DNA of 64,000 nt from Gammaproteobacteria bacterium (GTDB lineage: Bacteria; Pseudomonadota; Gammaproteobacteria; JAJFKO01). The stretch lies in contig JAJFKO010000011.1 of the NCBI GenBank assembly GCA_021773175.1, positions 1 to 64,000 on the forward strand. Reading direction: 5' to 3'. Shown here in pieces: positions 54,249 through 64,000 of the stretch (position 1 is its first letter; each line of letters begins with the position of its first letter). The notes below the pieces were generated by a model. The model ran no database searches and was not told the DNA's origin. It was given only the letters and a program-made list of their open reading frames with translations. The translations under genes were made by a program, and so were the position numbers.

Positions 54249-57200
54249 ATGTTGTCAGGAAGTAGAAAATCACAACGCAATAGGCGCGACAGGCTTAGCG
54301 CACCAGTATTCGAGCGAGTAGCAGGTCCTAGCAGACGACAAATTGAAACTAAAGAATTACAAACGAAAATAAAAAATACAACTCAATACATTCTTGAGCA
54401 TGGTACTAGTGCTTATGCTCAATATATGGCTACTGGAATACCCTCTAAATTACCTTTCATCAAGCATCAACATACTTTTAGTCGTAAAAATGATGTACAA
54501 GTTTACGAAATACTACAATTATTGGCGAAAATGGGATTTGCTAATGCTGACATACCTGGAAAACAAAGAAATTACCTAAGATTGTTACATATCCGCTTAC
54601 AAACATATGACGGTGATAACCTCCATGAGGAATTTCTAGATAGTTGTTACCGTATGTTCCAAACAGCGGTTGAAAGCCATAAATTTGATGACGCTACTCT
54701 CAAAAAATTAAAAAAGGCGTTGCATGATTTTGCCGAGCAGCACGAAGCGTTGGGTTTACGTAAAAAAATTGTAAACCTTATGAAGCAACGTAAAAAAGAG
54801 CGTGAAAAAGGGCATGACACATTAACAAGCTATCAAGAGCTAAACGCTATTTTTGGTGAAGAGCATCTTTTTTCTGAGAAATATATTGCACCAGAGTTCG
54901 CTAACTTATCAAATGCTGAAGCTGAAACGCCAGATGACGAAGACAAAGGTCGATTTAAAGAATACTTGGATAGCGTTATTCCAGAGACTCTACCTGATGA
55001 AGAAAAACTGAAGATGCGTAGGAAAAAATGGTGGGTAGATTCTTTTGCTAAAATTGCAACGATAGTGACTTCATTTTCTGAAGGTGTTGTTGCGGGAGCT
55101 CTAGCGGCAGTACCTGGTTTTGTCGCCGCATTAGGACATGCTGCTGTTCTTGTTTTTCGCTATGTTATCGTCAATGCGGGTGGTTATTTTGCTAACTACT
55201 TTTTAGTGAACGAGCCATGTAAGCAAGCTTTTCGACAAATCTTTATTTACGGTTTTAAACAAGATAGTCAAGGTAGAGCTCTTTCTAAGAAGAAACAGTT
55301 TGCTCTGTATGTTGCTTTTGCTATATCCGTTGTTGCTGGGATTACATTTGCTTGCTTAGCCATAGGCTCAATAATAACGGCTGCTGGGTCGTTGGGACTT
55401 GCCTGGCCTTATTGGTTTATCGCTATTCCAGCTGCTATTCCTGCGGCCACTGTGTTTTTATCTTTAGGATCATTATTTTTTGTCACTTATGCCGATATTA
55501 TTATTGAAGAGCGCCTGACTAAAGGAATCAAACAATACTTGTTAAAACATTATTACTATACTGGTTGGCTGCATGCTACATTGCTACAAAGATCGATACA
55601 TGCTGTCAAATGTATTGCTAATACAGTATTTTTAATAGTGCTTACTTATGTCTGGACTTTGGTTCTAGGAGCATTAGTTGGTTTGTATCAAACAAGTATG
55701 GTTTCATTTATCATGCATGCTCTTCCTGCAACAAAAGCCGCGCATATTGCAGCTGTTGTGACAGCCGGGATCTTTGCGTCATTTATATCTACAGGTGTAG
55801 CATTTGGCCCCTTCAACTATAAAGCACTGCTATTATTTACGACATTAATTTATGATACAGCTAAGAGTATTTTAAAATCTGCTTGCTACAAACTAAAAAG
55901 TGGCATTGTTTTTACTGCAAAAATAGTATCAAAAACACCAGGTTTTATCAGAGACTTTATTGCTCGCCCACGTGCTTTTTCACATGAGAGCTATGATTAT
56001 GTAGTATATGATGTGCTTCCAAAATTTAAAGATGCTTTTTTTGAGAGCGTGGAAAATTCAACCAGCGTGATATCAAATTCTTTCCGTCGTGGCTTTTTAA
56101 CATTTGTGATGGGTTGTGTTGCAATAAATGGTTACGGTCAGGGTAGTGGCATGAGCAAAGGCTTAAGCCGATATGTTGATAAACATTTTTTTAGTTTTCA
56201 TCCAGGTGACGCATCAGATGCTTCAGGGCAGTTTAATTCTGATGCGGGTAATGCTAATGGAGCTATAGATGAATTATCTAGTACTCCTAATGCCTGTAAA
56301 ATAGAAATTAAAGACGCGCATAGAGAAGAAGCCATCAGACTGATTAGCGACGCTGCTGAAGCTAAATTTGATGAGGCGATTGATGAGCTCTTTAGTCAAT
56401 ATTGTAAATGGTCTGGTATGACTACCCCGCCTTACAGTAGAGCTATGATAAAAGATGCGCTTAGCAGTGGTTTTATTAGTCGTCGAGGCAGAACGACAAC
56501 AGATGGTTACAAAAATAAAATTTCTTATGGTATTACCTTTCGGAAACGTTGGAATCTATGCCTGCAGTTAGCTTTAGTTAAACTAAACTCAGAAGATCGT
56601 AATTTCAATTCTTTAAGGAGAGCAGAGCAGCAAGCTAGAATAAAAGCAGAAGCTGCTGGCATGATGCAAAATGAATGTCAGCATCGAAATACCTATTACA
56701 AAGATTTAACACCAGATAATATTGATGTTCGTACTGGTGAAGTTGCTAAACAGCAGCATGATAAATTTAGAGACAGTATGGATGACCTTTTTCAAGATGA
56801 AATTGCAGTTGAAGGGCATCTAGTCGAGGAACAAGATAAAAAGTTTGCAGCAGATTGTGACAGTGAGGCTGTACGAGTTGATAATTATGCTAAGGCTCGC
56901 GCTGGAGATATTCAGGTAATGCAACATGGCGTTAGATATACTCTCCCTCGACAAAGGCTTAGTGGTACGAGTCACTATGTTAGTCCTCGTAAAGTTGACG
57001 GTGACAGTATGACGAGAGATCAAGTTAGTACTGCTGAGAGGCTAAGTATTTTACGAAAAGGCTCAAAATACAAATATCGGGCAGAATGTCGCGTCATTGC
57101 TGAGCAAGAAGTTACAAAACATGCTGCTGTGGAATCATCACTACCAACGTCTAAACGTATAGCAAAGCAGACAGAAAAAATCTACAAAGCTCATCCTCCT

Positions 57201-57341
57201 AGATCTGCATATATGAAAGAGGTCACTACAGGTAGTATTATTAGTGATATAGGAAAGAATGGCATCTTCAAGCGTGGCATAACAACGCGTCGTGCTGAAG
57301 ATAGGGCTCCTCGTCGTTGTTATCGTCCTACTGTTGCTTAA
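54249..57341 (+). CDS. Large unknown membrane protein inserted in the dcw cluster
   Basis: 1030 residues, not recognised. The N-terminal ~270 residues are basic and helical (KKIVNLMKQRKKEREKG). Residues about 275-540 hold some seven or eight hydrophobic segments. The C-terminal ~430 residues are hydrophilic, with charged helices, and basic at the end. No signal peptide and no enzyme motif is visible. The start at 54,249 is set by AGAGGAAG 8 bases upstream; the frame extends to a TTG at 54,201. It sits where murG would be, between ftsW and murC, but nothing suggests a wall role. Size and layout fit a host-directed effector or a lineage-specific membrane protein. Confidence 0.7.
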   Translation: MLSGSRKSQRNRRDRLSAPVFERVAGPSRRQIETKELQTKIKNTTQYILEHGTSAYAQYMATGIPSKLPFIKHQHTFSRKNDVQVYEILQLLAKMGFANADIPGKQRNYLRLLHIRLQTYDGDNLHEEFLDSCYRMFQTAVESHKFDDATLKKLKKALHDFAEQHEALGLRKKIVNLMKQRKKEREKGHDTLTSYQELNAIFGEEHLFSEKYIAPEFANLSNAEAETPDDEDKGRFKEYLDSVIPETLPDEEKLKMRRKKWWVDSFAKIATIVTSFSEGVVAGALAAVPGFVAALGHAAVLVFRYVIVNAGGYFANYFLVNEPCKQAFRQIFIYGFKQDSQGRALSKKKQFALYVAFAISVVAGITFACLAIGSIITAAGSLGLAWPYWFIAIPAAIPAATVFLSLGSLFFVTYADIIIEERLTKGIKQYLLKHYYYTGWLHATLLQRSIHAVKCIANTVFLIVLTYVWTLVLGALVGLYQTSMVSFIMHALPATKAAHIAAVVTAGIFASFISTGVAFGPFNYKALLLFTTLIYDTAKSILKSACYKLKSGIVFTAKIVSKTPGFIRDFIARPRAFSHESYDYVVYDVLPKFKDAFFESVENSTSVISNSFRRGFLTFVMGCVAINGYGQGSGMSKGLSRYVDKHFFSFHPGDASDASGQFNSDAGNANGAIDELSSTPNACKIEIKDAHREEAIRLISDAAEAKFDEAIDELFSQYCKWSGMTTPPYSRAMIKDALSSGFISRRGRTTTDGYKNKISYGITFRKRWNLCLQLALVKLNSEDRNFNSLRRAEQQARIKAEAAGMMQNECQHRNTYYKDLTPDNIDVRTGEVAKQQHDKFRDSMDDLFQDEIAVEGHLVEEQDKKFAADCDSEAVRVDNYAKARAGDIQVMQHGVRYTLPRQRLSGTSHYVSPRKVDGDSMTRDQVSTAERLSILRKGSKYKYRAECRVIAEQEVTKHAAVESSLPTSKRIAKQTEKIYKAHPPRSAYMKEVTTGSIISDIGKNGIFKRGITTRRAEDRAPRRCYRPTVA

Positions 57342-57489
57342 GCTGAACCTGGATATGGATCTAGCTGAACACTAATAATTACTCTCATACTATATTGAGA
57401 CAGTCTCGCGTAAACAATATTATTACTGCCAATTCACAATTAATTCCGGCATAATTACCAACATTCATTACCACTAAAATTAGCAAATC

Positions 57490-57548
57490 ATCCTAGATTT
57501 CGCAGTTGGCATCGTAGCTAGAGCGCTTAATGTGCGGAATCTAGGATT
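57490..57548. repeat. CCTAGAT palindromic repeat, copy 3
   Basis: ATCCTAGATTTCGCA (57,490-57,504) pairs with TGCGGAATCTAGGATT (57,533-57,548). On the minus strand its left half aligns with copies 1 and 2 (GATGCCAACTGCG). It lies just before murC. Confidence 0.65.
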
Positions 57549-57573
57549 ATAGAATGAATTAAGGTAAATCAAC

Positions 57574-58977
57574 ATGAACAATTCGTCAGCCATGAAAAGA
57601 ATTAAATGTATCCACTTTGTTGGGATTGGGGGCACCGGTATGGCCGGTATTGCTGAGGTACTATTGACCGAAGGTTGCACTGTTACAGGCTCTGATGTAA
57701 ATGAAAATGCGGTGGTGAAATATTTACGTGACTTAGGTGCGCAAATATTTATTGGTCATAAGCTAGAAAATGTTGCGAATGCCGATGTTATCGTCATTTC
57801 GACCGCTATTCAGGATGATAATCCTGAAATTATTGCTGCAAAGGAAAAGCGTATTCCCATAGTACGTCGTGCTGAAATGCTTGCTGAGTTAATGCGTTTT
57901 CGGGAGGGTATTGCTATTGCAGGAACTCATGGTAAAACCACGACGACCAGTTTAGCAGCAAGTCTTCTTGCTGAAGGCGGTTTAGATCCCACTTTTGTGA
58001 TCGGTGGATTGTTGAATAGCGTTGGTTCCAATGCGCGTTTAGGAAGTGGTAAGTATTTAGTTGCTGAAGCTGATGAAAGTGATGCCTCATTTTTATTTCT
58101 GAAACCGCTGTATACCGTTATTACCAATATTGATGCGGATCATCTTGGTACATATCAAGGTGAGTTTGCACAATTAGAACATACTTTTTTACGCTTTTTA
58201 CATCATTTGCCATTTTATGGTTTAGCGGTAATGTGTTTAGATGACCCGGGTGTTAGGGGTGTGTTAGCTGACGTTTCGCGGCCAGTTATTACTTATGGTT
58301 TTGCTAAAGATGCCGATGTGCGTGTCAGTAATTTTAAACAGACCGGATTACAGTCTGAATTTACTTTACAACAGTCGGGCTATGATGAATTGCAGGCTTG
58401 TTTAAACTTACCAGGTGAACATAATGTATTGAATGCAACGGCTGCATTGATTATTGCACGTGAATGTGGTGTCAGTGATGACGCAATTTTAAAAGCATTG
58501 CGTGAATTCCAAGGAATAGGACGCCGCTTTCAAGTTCGAGGTGAGCTGAGTCTGCCTTCTAAACAAAAGGCCTTATTAGTTGATGATTATGGACATCATC
58601 CTCGTGAAATCTCAGCAACTTTACTCGCGGCACGTAATGCTTGGCCAGAGCGCCGTATTGTTCTTGCTTTTCAACCTCATCGTTATACACGAACCAAAGA
58701 TCTTTATGAAGATTTTACGGTTGCTCTTTCGGAAACCGATATGCTGATATTATTTGATGTTTACACTGCCGGTGAAGAGAAAATATCGGGAGCTGATGGT
58801 CGCAGTTTAGCGCGTTCGATTCGTCAACGGGGTAAAGTCGAGCCTGTTTTTGTTGCCGATAATGATGATTTCAAACAAGTGCTCGATAATGTGATTCGTG
58901 ATGGTGATATTCTCATCATGCAAGGTGCGGGTAATATTGGTGTTATGGCTCAAGAGTTAGCGACTGAATTTGCATGA
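57574..58977 (+). CDS. murC: UDP-MurNAc-L-alanine ligase MurC
   Basis: 467 residues. [38 protein letters not shown], and [10 protein letters not shown] are all present. It adds L-alanine to UDP-MurNAc. TAAGGT precedes ATG 57,574. It overlaps the next gene by 4 bases. murB, ddl, ftsQ, ftsA and ftsZ do not follow, so the dcw order ends here. Confidence 0.96.
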   Translation: MNNSSAMKRIKCIHFVGIGGTGMAGIAEVLLTEGCTVTGSDVNENAVVKYLRDLGAQIFIGHKLENVANADVIVISTAIQDDNPEIIAAKEKRIPIVRRAEMLAELMRFREGIAIAGTHGKTTTTSLAASLLAEGGLDPTFVIGGLLNSVGSNARLGSGKYLVAEADESDASFLFLKPLYTVITNIDADHLGTYQGEFAQLEHTFLRFLHHLPFYGLAVMCLDDPGVRGVLADVSRPVITYGFAKDADVRVSNFKQTGLQSEFTLQQSGYDELQACLNLPGEHNVLNATAALIIARECGVSDDAILKALREFQGIGRRFQVRGELSLPSKQKALLVDDYGHHPREISATLLAARNAWPERRIVLAFQPHRYTRTKDLYEDFTVALSETDMLILFDVYTAGEEKISGADGRSLARSIRQRGKVEPVFVADNDDFKQVLDNVIRDGDILIMQGAGNIGVMAQELATEFA

Positions 58978-59531
58978 CAAGATTTAGTCTCACTGAACAG
59001 CATGGCAATCTAAACAAGGATTTAATAGCGCAATTAGACAACCCTTTTTGGCAGTATTCCTTATGTGTTTATGCTAATCCACTTATTCAAAAGCAATGCT
59101 TAACCTGGCAAGAACAATATAATATCAATGTTAATGTTCTATTATTTTGTTGCTGGCTAGCGAGTAGTGAAAATATAGCATTAACAGCAAATGACTTTAA
59201 TCAAATCTCAAAATCATTGGACAGTTGGCATACTGCTGTTGTTTTACCATTAAGACAAGTTCGGCAATATTTAAAACAACAAGTTGATAATGACCGTATT
59301 AAATCGTTACGACAACAAATTTTAAAAAATGAGCTAGCTGCTGAAGCGTTTGAACAAGCTCATTTATATCAATTTTTTATTAAAGGATATGAATTTAGTC
59401 GAAGTCAACAAACAGCGGCGCAACAGCTACAAGAGAATATGATTGCTTACTTTAGTAGTTTGATGGTTGAAAGTAAGAGGACACTATTTAAAGATGTTGA
59501 AGATTTCACTGCAGTTTGCTCAATACTATAA
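58974..59531 (+). CDS. TIGR02444-family protein
   Basis: 185 residues, mostly helical, soluble. [12 protein letters not shown] and [12 protein letters not shown] mark the conserved TIGR02444 family of gammaproteobacteria, whose role is unknown. Its ATG overlaps the murC stop (ATGA), so the two are coupled. It converges with the DUF1841 gene. Confidence 0.8.
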   Translation: MTRFSLTEQHGNLNKDLIAQLDNPFWQYSLCVYANPLIQKQCLTWQEQYNINVNVLLFCCWLASSENIALTANDFNQISKSLDSWHTAVVLPLRQVRQYLKQQVDNDRIKSLRQQILKNELAAEAFEQAHLYQFFIKGYEFSRSQQTAAQQLQENMIAYFSSLMVESKRTLFKDVEDFTAVCSIL

Positions 59532-59599
59532 GATAAGGTGCTAATGGCATGATAAAAGTCGCATCTTCAACTACGCTGGATATATATTCTTATAAATAG

Positions 59600-60028
59600 T
59601 TATTCAGCTAGATCTTTTAATTTATCTAAATATGTTTGCTCATCTGGCATTTTCTGCTGGCTTTGGGCTTCCCACAGTGATTCTGCCAAGCATTGCATCA
59701 TCACATGCTCTGCATCATGTTGATTTGTTAATTTATGACATGTTTTTTTATAGATATCGCGAATACCTGTAGGACGATCCGTACTAAGTTGTTCATGTAG
59801 AGCCAAGTGTAAGCCCATATGCAAGAATGGATTAGTTTCACCAAATTCAGCAAGATAATCCTTATCTAAAAATTTATCCTCAGAAGTAAAGAGTTTATGA
59901 TATTCGGGATGTTGTTGAATGACGCTCACAATTTGTTGTTCTAATGGTTCAAGCGGTTGCTGCTTTTGATATTTCTGCCAAGCATAAAAATAAAAGGCGC
60001 GTAAGTCTTTGCGGTCATTGCTGAACAT
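59600..60028 (-). CDS. DUF1841 protein
   Basis: 142 residues. FSNDRKDLRAFYFYAWQKY at the start and NPFLHMGLHLALHEQ with several His residues are typical of DUF1841, which may bind metal but has no known activity. It is last in the metG-rnfB-nth run, 2 bases after nth, an arrangement common in this group. Confidence 0.85.
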   Translation of the reverse strand: MFSNDRKDLRAFYFYAWQKYQKQQPLEPLEQQIVSVIQQHPEYHKLFTSEDKFLDKDYLAEFGETNPFLHMGLHLALHEQLSTDRPTGIRDIYKKTCHKLTNQHDAEHVMMQCLAESLWEAQSQQKMPDEQTYLDKLKDLAE

Positions 60029-60030
60029 AC

Positions 60031-60669
60031 TTAATCGTCCTCAGTTTTATCTTTATATTCACACAAATCATGAATAACACAGGCATTACATTTAGGCTTA
60101 CGAGCTACACAAATATAGCGACCATGCAGAATTAACCAATGATGGGCATCATGTAAATATTCTTTAGGAATAAGCTTTACTAATTTATCTTCGACTTCGC
60201 GAACATTTTTGCCAGGTGCTAGATTAATACGATTAGCAACGCGAAAGATATGTGTATCAACAGCCATAGTTGGGTGACCAAATGCCGTATTTAAAACGAC
60301 ATTTGCGGTTTTACGTCCAACGCCAGGTAACGCTTCTAAATCTTTACGGTTATCTGGTACAGAAGACTGATGTTGCTCGATTAATATCTTACAGGTTTTA
60401 ATAATATTGCTACCTTTAGCATTATAGAGGCCGATAGTTTTAATATAATCTTTGAGCTTTTCTTCTCCTAGAGCATAAATCTTTTCTGGTGTATTTGCGG
60501 CAGGAAAAAGTTTTTTAGTGGCCTTGTTAACGCCAACATCCGTTGCTTGTGCGGATAAGATGACTGCAATTAATAATTGAAAAGGGGAGTTATAAATTAA
60601 TTCCGTAGTAGGAGCGGGGTTTTCCTGCTTTAATCTTTCAAAAATAGCTGCGCGTTTTTGTTGATTCAT
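60031..60669 (-). CDS. nth: Endonuclease III
   Basis: 212 residues. Helix-hairpin-helix [13 protein letters not shown] with the catalytic Lys, the Asp in [12 protein letters not shown], and the [4Fe-4S] ligands C-x6-C-x2-C-x5-C near the C-terminus. It removes oxidised pyrimidines from DNA. It lies 5 bases after rnfB. Confidence 0.96.
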   Translation of the reverse strand: MNQQKRAAIFERLKQENPAPTTELIYNSPFQLLIAVILSAQATDVGVNKATKKLFPAANTPEKIYALGEEKLKDYIKTIGLYNAKGSNIIKTCKILIEQHQSSVPDNRKDLEALPGVGRKTANVVLNTAFGHPTMAVDTHIFRVANRINLAPGKNVREVEDKLVKLIPKEYLHDAHHWLILHGRYICVARKPKCNACVIHDLCEYKDKTEDD

Positions 60670-60674
60670 TACTG

Positions 60675-61325
60675 TTAGCCTGTTTGTAATTGCTGCTTTT
60701 GTTGTTTTTTTGCTTTTGCACGTGCAATCGCGGCTTGAACCTCACTCTGTATAGAGGTTTTCTGTTGTGATTCATTATCTGCTTTATTTTCCATTTTATT
60801 TACTAACGCTTGTTGATGTCGTTGCTGTTTTTCATTAGCGATTTTATCTAAACGTAACTGGCGTGATTCATAACGTTGTCGAGCCGTATCTTTATTAAAT
60901 TCTGGTTTTGATAATGCTTGCATATCAATACAGTCCATCGGGCATGGTTCTACACAAAGTTCACAGCCAGTACATTCACTGCTAATCACTGAGTGCATGA
61001 ATTTCGCGCTACCAAGAATGGCATCGACAGGACAAGCCTGAATACACTTAGTGCAGCCTATACAAAGATCTTCTTGAATGATTGCGCGTGATGGTGCTCG
61101 AGTTTGTTCTGTTACTTCATTGATATAATTGTTTGCATCAATATTAAGTAGACTTGCTAAGGCTTGTAGCGTTGCTACTCCACCAGGCGGGCAGCGATTA
61201 ATAGTTTCGTTTTGCTCGACAATCGCAACAGCATAAGGACGGCAGCCTGCATAAGTACATTCTTGACACTGAGTTTGTGGTAGCAGTGCATCAATAGCAT
61301 CAATAGTGGTAGCGCTGTTTGTCAT
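60675..61325 (-). CDS. rnfB: RnfB-like ferredoxin protein
   Basis: 216 residues. An N-terminal Fe-S domain ([23 protein letters not shown]) is followed by two 4Fe-4S ferredoxin motifs, [12 protein letters not shown] and [12 protein letters not shown], then a Lys/Gln-rich helical tail. The usual RnfB membrane helix is missing at the N-terminus. No other Rnf subunit is nearby, so it may act as a separate electron carrier, perhaps serving the Nth cluster. It overlaps metG by 4 bases. Confidence 0.88.
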   Translation of the reverse strand: MTNSATTIDAIDALLPQTQCQECTYAGCRPYAVAIVEQNETINRCPPGGVATLQALASLLNIDANNYINEVTEQTRAPSRAIIQEDLCIGCTKCIQACPVDAILGSAKFMHSVISSECTGCELCVEPCPMDCIDMQALSKPEFNKDTARQRYESRQLRLDKIANEKQQRHQQALVNKMENKADNESQQKTSIQSEVQAAIARAKAKKQQKQQLQTG

Positions 61326-63376
61326 TGCACCGGCATGCCTGGTTGTGCGCCATCTTGTGGCTCAATTAGCCAAAGGTCACCATCACTACCAGCAAAAATC
61401 ATCATACCTTCAGAAAGACCAAAGCGCATTTTGCGTGGTGCTAAGTTGGCGACAATAACCGTATATTTGCCAATTAAGTCTTCTGGTTGAAAAGCTTTTT
61501 TAATGCCAGAAAAGATTTGACGAGTTTCACCACCGATATCAACTTGTAATTTTAATAGCTTATCAGCGCCCTCAACATGTTCAGCCTGAATGATTTTAAC
61601 AATACGTAAATCAAGTTTTGTGAAATCATCAATAGCAATTGTGTCTTTTATCGGATTATTGGTTAATAAACCATTATCTAAATTATTTTTTTGATTTTCT
61701 GTTTGTTGTTGACTAGCAGAAGCTATTGCTGCTTCTTGTTGTGCCTCATCTAACATGGCCATAACTTTATCCTTTTCAATTCGCTGCATTAGAGGTTTAA
61801 ACGTGTTAATGGAATGATTTAACAATGCTGTTCCACTATCCATCCACGTTAATTCAGGAATATTTAAAAATGCTTCAACATCAGTCGCCAATTTAGGTAA
61901 TACTGGTTTCAAATAAGTAATAAGAACTTTAAATAAGTTTAGACCCATGCTGCAAATTGCCTGTACATTCTCAGCTTGATCGGCTTGTTTGCGTAGTGTC
62001 CAGGGTTTTTGCTCATCGATATATTGGTTAGCCAAATCAGCTAATGCCATGATTTCGCGCATCGCATGGTTATATTCCAACTTCTCATAAAGCTCGGCGA
62101 TAATGTTGCTTTGTGCGGTGAATTTTTCCCAGAGCTCAGGGTTATGGAGTGTTGCTGCTAATTGATTGTTAAAATCTTTATTAATGAACTTGGCACAACG
62201 GCTAGCAATATTAACAACCTTACCCACCAAGTCTGAATTAACGCGCGCTTGAAAGTCATCCATATTAAGATCAATATCTTCAATATGGCTATTAAGTTTA
62301 GCCGCATAATAATAGCGTAAGTATTCAGCATCCAAATGATTTAAATAAGTTCGGGCTTTAATGAATGTGCCGCGTGATTTCGACATTTTCTTACCATTAA
62401 TGGTTAAGAAACCATGAGCAAAGATTGCTGTCGGCGTACGTAGATTACTGCCCATGAGTATTGCTGGCCAGAATAGCGAGTGAAAATAAACAATATCTTT
62501 ACCAATAAAATGATAAAGCTCAACATCAGAATCAATTTTCATGAAATCGTTATAGTCTAAATTTTGTTGTTCGCAATATTCTTTCAAAATAGCCAGGTAG
62601 GCAATAGGCGCATCTAACCATACATAGAAATATTTACCCGGATGACCGGGAATCTCAAAACCAAAGTAGGGTGCATCACGGGAAATATCCCATTGCTGTA
62701 AGCCTGCCGTGAACCATTCACTAAGTTTATTCGCAATTTGCTCTTGTAAATGACCTGCTGCGATCCATTGTTTGAGTTTATCTTGATATTTGGGTAAATC
62801 AAAAAATAAGTGTTCCGATTTCTTAGCAATCGGCGTGCTGCCAGAAATAACCGAAGAAGAATTCTTTAGTTCCAATGGTGAGTAGGTTGCTCCACAATTT
62901 TCACAGCTATCACCGTATTGATCTTCTGCAGAACATTTTGGACAGGAACCTTTAACGAAACGATCCGGTAGAAACATACTTTCTTCAGGATCGAAAGCTT
63001 GCTCTATAGTTTTTGAGACGATGTCACCATGTGCTTCTAAACCTTGATAAATATCCGCAGCAAGTATTTGGTTTTGTTTCGAATGAGAGCTCTGAAAACT
63101 ATCAAATTCAATTGCAAATTCAGCAAAATCAGCAACAAATCCTTGATGCATTTTCTCAATTAATTCTTCCGGGCTGATGTTATGGCGACGAGCTTGCAAC
63201 ATAATCGGTGTGCCATGAGCATCACTTCCACAAATATACAAACATTGATGACCACGCATCTTTTGAAATCGACACCAAACATCTGTTTGGATATATTCAA
63301 TTAAATGGCCAATATGCAGGGGACCATTCGCATAGATTAAAGCGCTAGTAGCAAGAATTTTACGTTTATCCGACAT
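61322..63376 (-). CDS. metG: Methionyl-tRNA synthetase
   Basis: 684 residues. The HIGH motif is in [11 protein letters not shown], zinc ligands in [17 protein letters not shown], and KMSKS in [12 protein letters not shown]-terminal tRNA-binding OB domain ([21 protein letters not shown]) completes the long form. I start at ATG 63,376 (MSDKRKIL); a longer frame to 63,469 adds 31 residues without homology. It heads the metG-rnfB-nth-DUF1841 run. Confidence 0.96.
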   Translation of the reverse strand: MSDKRKILATSALIYANGPLHIGHLIEYIQTDVWCRFQKMRGHQCLYICGSDAHGTPIMLQARRHNISPEELIEKMHQGFVADFAEFAIEFDSFQSSHSKQNQILAADIYQGLEAHGDIVSKTIEQAFDPEESMFLPDRFVKGSCPKCSAEDQYGDSCENCGATYSPLELKNSSSVISGSTPIAKKSEHLFFDLPKYQDKLKQWIAAGHLQEQIANKLSEWFTAGLQQWDISRDAPYFGFEIPGHPGKYFYVWLDAPIAYLAILKEYCEQQNLDYNDFMKIDSDVELYHFIGKDIVYFHSLFWPAILMGSNLRTPTAIFAHGFLTINGKKMSKSRGTFIKARTYLNHLDAEYLRYYYAAKLNSHIEDIDLNMDDFQARVNSDLVGKVVNIASRCAKFINKDFNNQLAATLHNPELWEKFTAQSNIIAELYEKLEYNHAMREIMALADLANQYIDEQKPWTLRKQADQAENVQAICSMGLNLFKVLITYLKPVLPKLATDVEAFLNIPELTWMDSGTALLNHSINTFKPLMQRIEKDKVMAMLDEAQQEAAIASASQQQTENQKNNLDNGLLTNNPIKDTIAIDDFTKLDLRIVKIIQAEHVEGADKLLKLQVDIGGETRQIFSGIKKAFQPEDLIGKYTVIVANLAPRKMRFGLSEGMMIFAGSDGDLWLIEPQDGAQPGMPVQ

Positions 63377-63517
63377 TTTTGTTCTCAAAATATACAGGTT
63401 GCTGACAATAAGTGCATAATAATAACGCTTATATTGTGAAATTACTACGCCAACATGAGATTCAATCATTTTTGCTTTTTATCAATGTTTAACGTTGCTG
63501 CTATCTTTAATTTTAGA

Positions 63518-63529
63518 GGGGAATTCCCC
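63518..63529. repeat. Perfect palindrome GGGGAATTCCCC
   Basis: A 12-bp self-complementary site in the divergent gap between metG and the next gene. It could be a protein-binding site; there is no second copy in the window that I noticed. Confidence 0.3.
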
Positions 63530-63632
63530 CGTTCCTTTTGGATTAAATATAGCCAAAATTAAGGTTGCTTTAAGTATATATTCGTATTGTGTCGTGATAC
63601 TTATTACAGAATGTCAATCATATAGGTAAGCA

Positions 63633-64000
63633 ATGTTAACAACTATAAAAGCCGCTCAAGTTGAGAATGATTCAAAAAATTTAAGAGGATGGCTAACATC
63701 ACATAAAAATTCTACTTTTAAGACTCTCTTGAGTTGTATAAATAAACTGAACCCAAAAATTCTAGACTTAGAATTTACTAATTTTTCGGATCCTGATTAC
63801 GAGTTTAATATCGTACGTCTTGCTTTATATTGTTGGCTTACAACAGATAATTTTACAATTGAGTCATTTGAAAAGATATTGATTCTAGGTCTTCAATGTA
63901 ACAATCTTCTACGAAGCATTATAGACAAAACAAATTTTGGTATCATATTAAGGCAAGCCTATTCTTCTGTTGGTAAGACGGATGTGGACTCTGATAAATT
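63633..64000 (+). CDS. Unknown protein (3' partial)
   Basis: An uninterrupted frame runs from ATG 63,633 to the window edge (122 codons). AGGTAA lies 4 bases before the ATG. The peptide starts MLTTIKAAQVEND and is rich in Asn, Lys, Leu and Ile, helical, with no signal peptide or recognised motif. The low-GC composition resembles the other unknown proteins here, so it may be another accessory or effector gene. The call depends on the frame continuing to the right. Confidence 0.55.
   Translation, partial: MLTTIKAAQVENDSKNLRGWLTSHKNSTFKTLLSCINKLNPKILDLEFTNFSDPDYEFNIVRLALYCWLTTDNFTIESFEKILILGLQCNNLLRSIIDKTNFGIILRQAYSSVGKTDVDSDK

Overview
The window is AT-rich DNA from a gammaproteobacterium, most likely a host-associated Legionellales/Coxiella-like organism. 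The evidence is a gamma-type core gene order (metG-rnfB-nth, rsmI/yraN/diaA/BON lipoproteins, a dcw cell-wall cluster starting at mraZ, and a class A rnpB) mixed with eukaryote-like proteins: an ankyrin-repeat protein, a Ras/Rab-like GTPase, and large unknown proteins that could be secreted effectors. I assign this from gene content only; no 16S gene is present.

Region 1 (about 0.57-21.5 kb) is the notable part: a natural-product cluster built on 3-amino-5-hydroxybenzoate (AHBA). It encodes an unmistakable AHBA synthase, a type I DAHP synthase, a type II dehydroquinate dehydratase, a ROK sugar kinase and a Gfo/Idh oxidoreductase, matching RifK, RifH, RifJ, RifN and RifL of the aminoshikimate pathway. 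Beside them are a GT2 glycosyltransferase, an acyl-AMP ligase (fused to a methyltransferase-like domain), a free acyl carrier protein, an SDR reductase, a PIG-L/LmbE deacetylase, a B12-type radical SAM enzyme, a SPASM-like radical SAM enzyme and two VOC proteins. No PKS or NRPS is visible. This set resembles the early mitomycin/FR900482 logic: AHBA loaded on an ACP, glycosylated with an aminosugar, deacetylated and cyclised, with VOC-type resistance. A PAPS module (fused ATP sulfurylase-APS kinase, a DUF2061 protein, a sulfotransferase) and two phosphodiesterase-superfamily proteins suggest a sulfated, possibly phosphorylated product. From 6,896 to 21,492 all genes are on the + strand and nearly contiguous, so they probably form one long operon. 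Aminodehydroquinate synthase (RifG) and the RifM phosphatase are not seen.

Region 2 (21.7-34 kb) is mixed: an ankyrin-repeat protein, a GlcD-like oxidase, two BON lipoproteins, diaA, yraN, rsmI, a degenerate Ras-like GTPase, a DUF853 HerA-like ATPase, a helix-hairpin-helix protein, a YgjP-type metalloprotease-like protein and a coiled-coil unknown. Two families of short palindromic repeats (a ~128-bp MITE-like element and a CCTAGAT element) lie in the gaps.

Region 3 (34-43.5 kb, minus strand) is a purine biosynthesis run purM-purC-(small exported protein)-purF-purD-purN-purH-purE-purK, with one MITE-like element between purE and purK. The RNase P RNA gene follows.

Region 4 (44.4-59.5 kb) is a dcw cluster, mraZ-rsmH-ftsL-ftsI-murE-mraY-murD-ftsW-murC, with clear MraZ operator repeats. 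murF and murG are missing from their usual places, and between ftsW and murC lie a small conserved unknown and a 1030-residue membrane protein. Region 5 (59.6-63.4 kb, minus) holds DUF1841, nth, rnfB and metG. A truncated unknown gene runs off the right edge.
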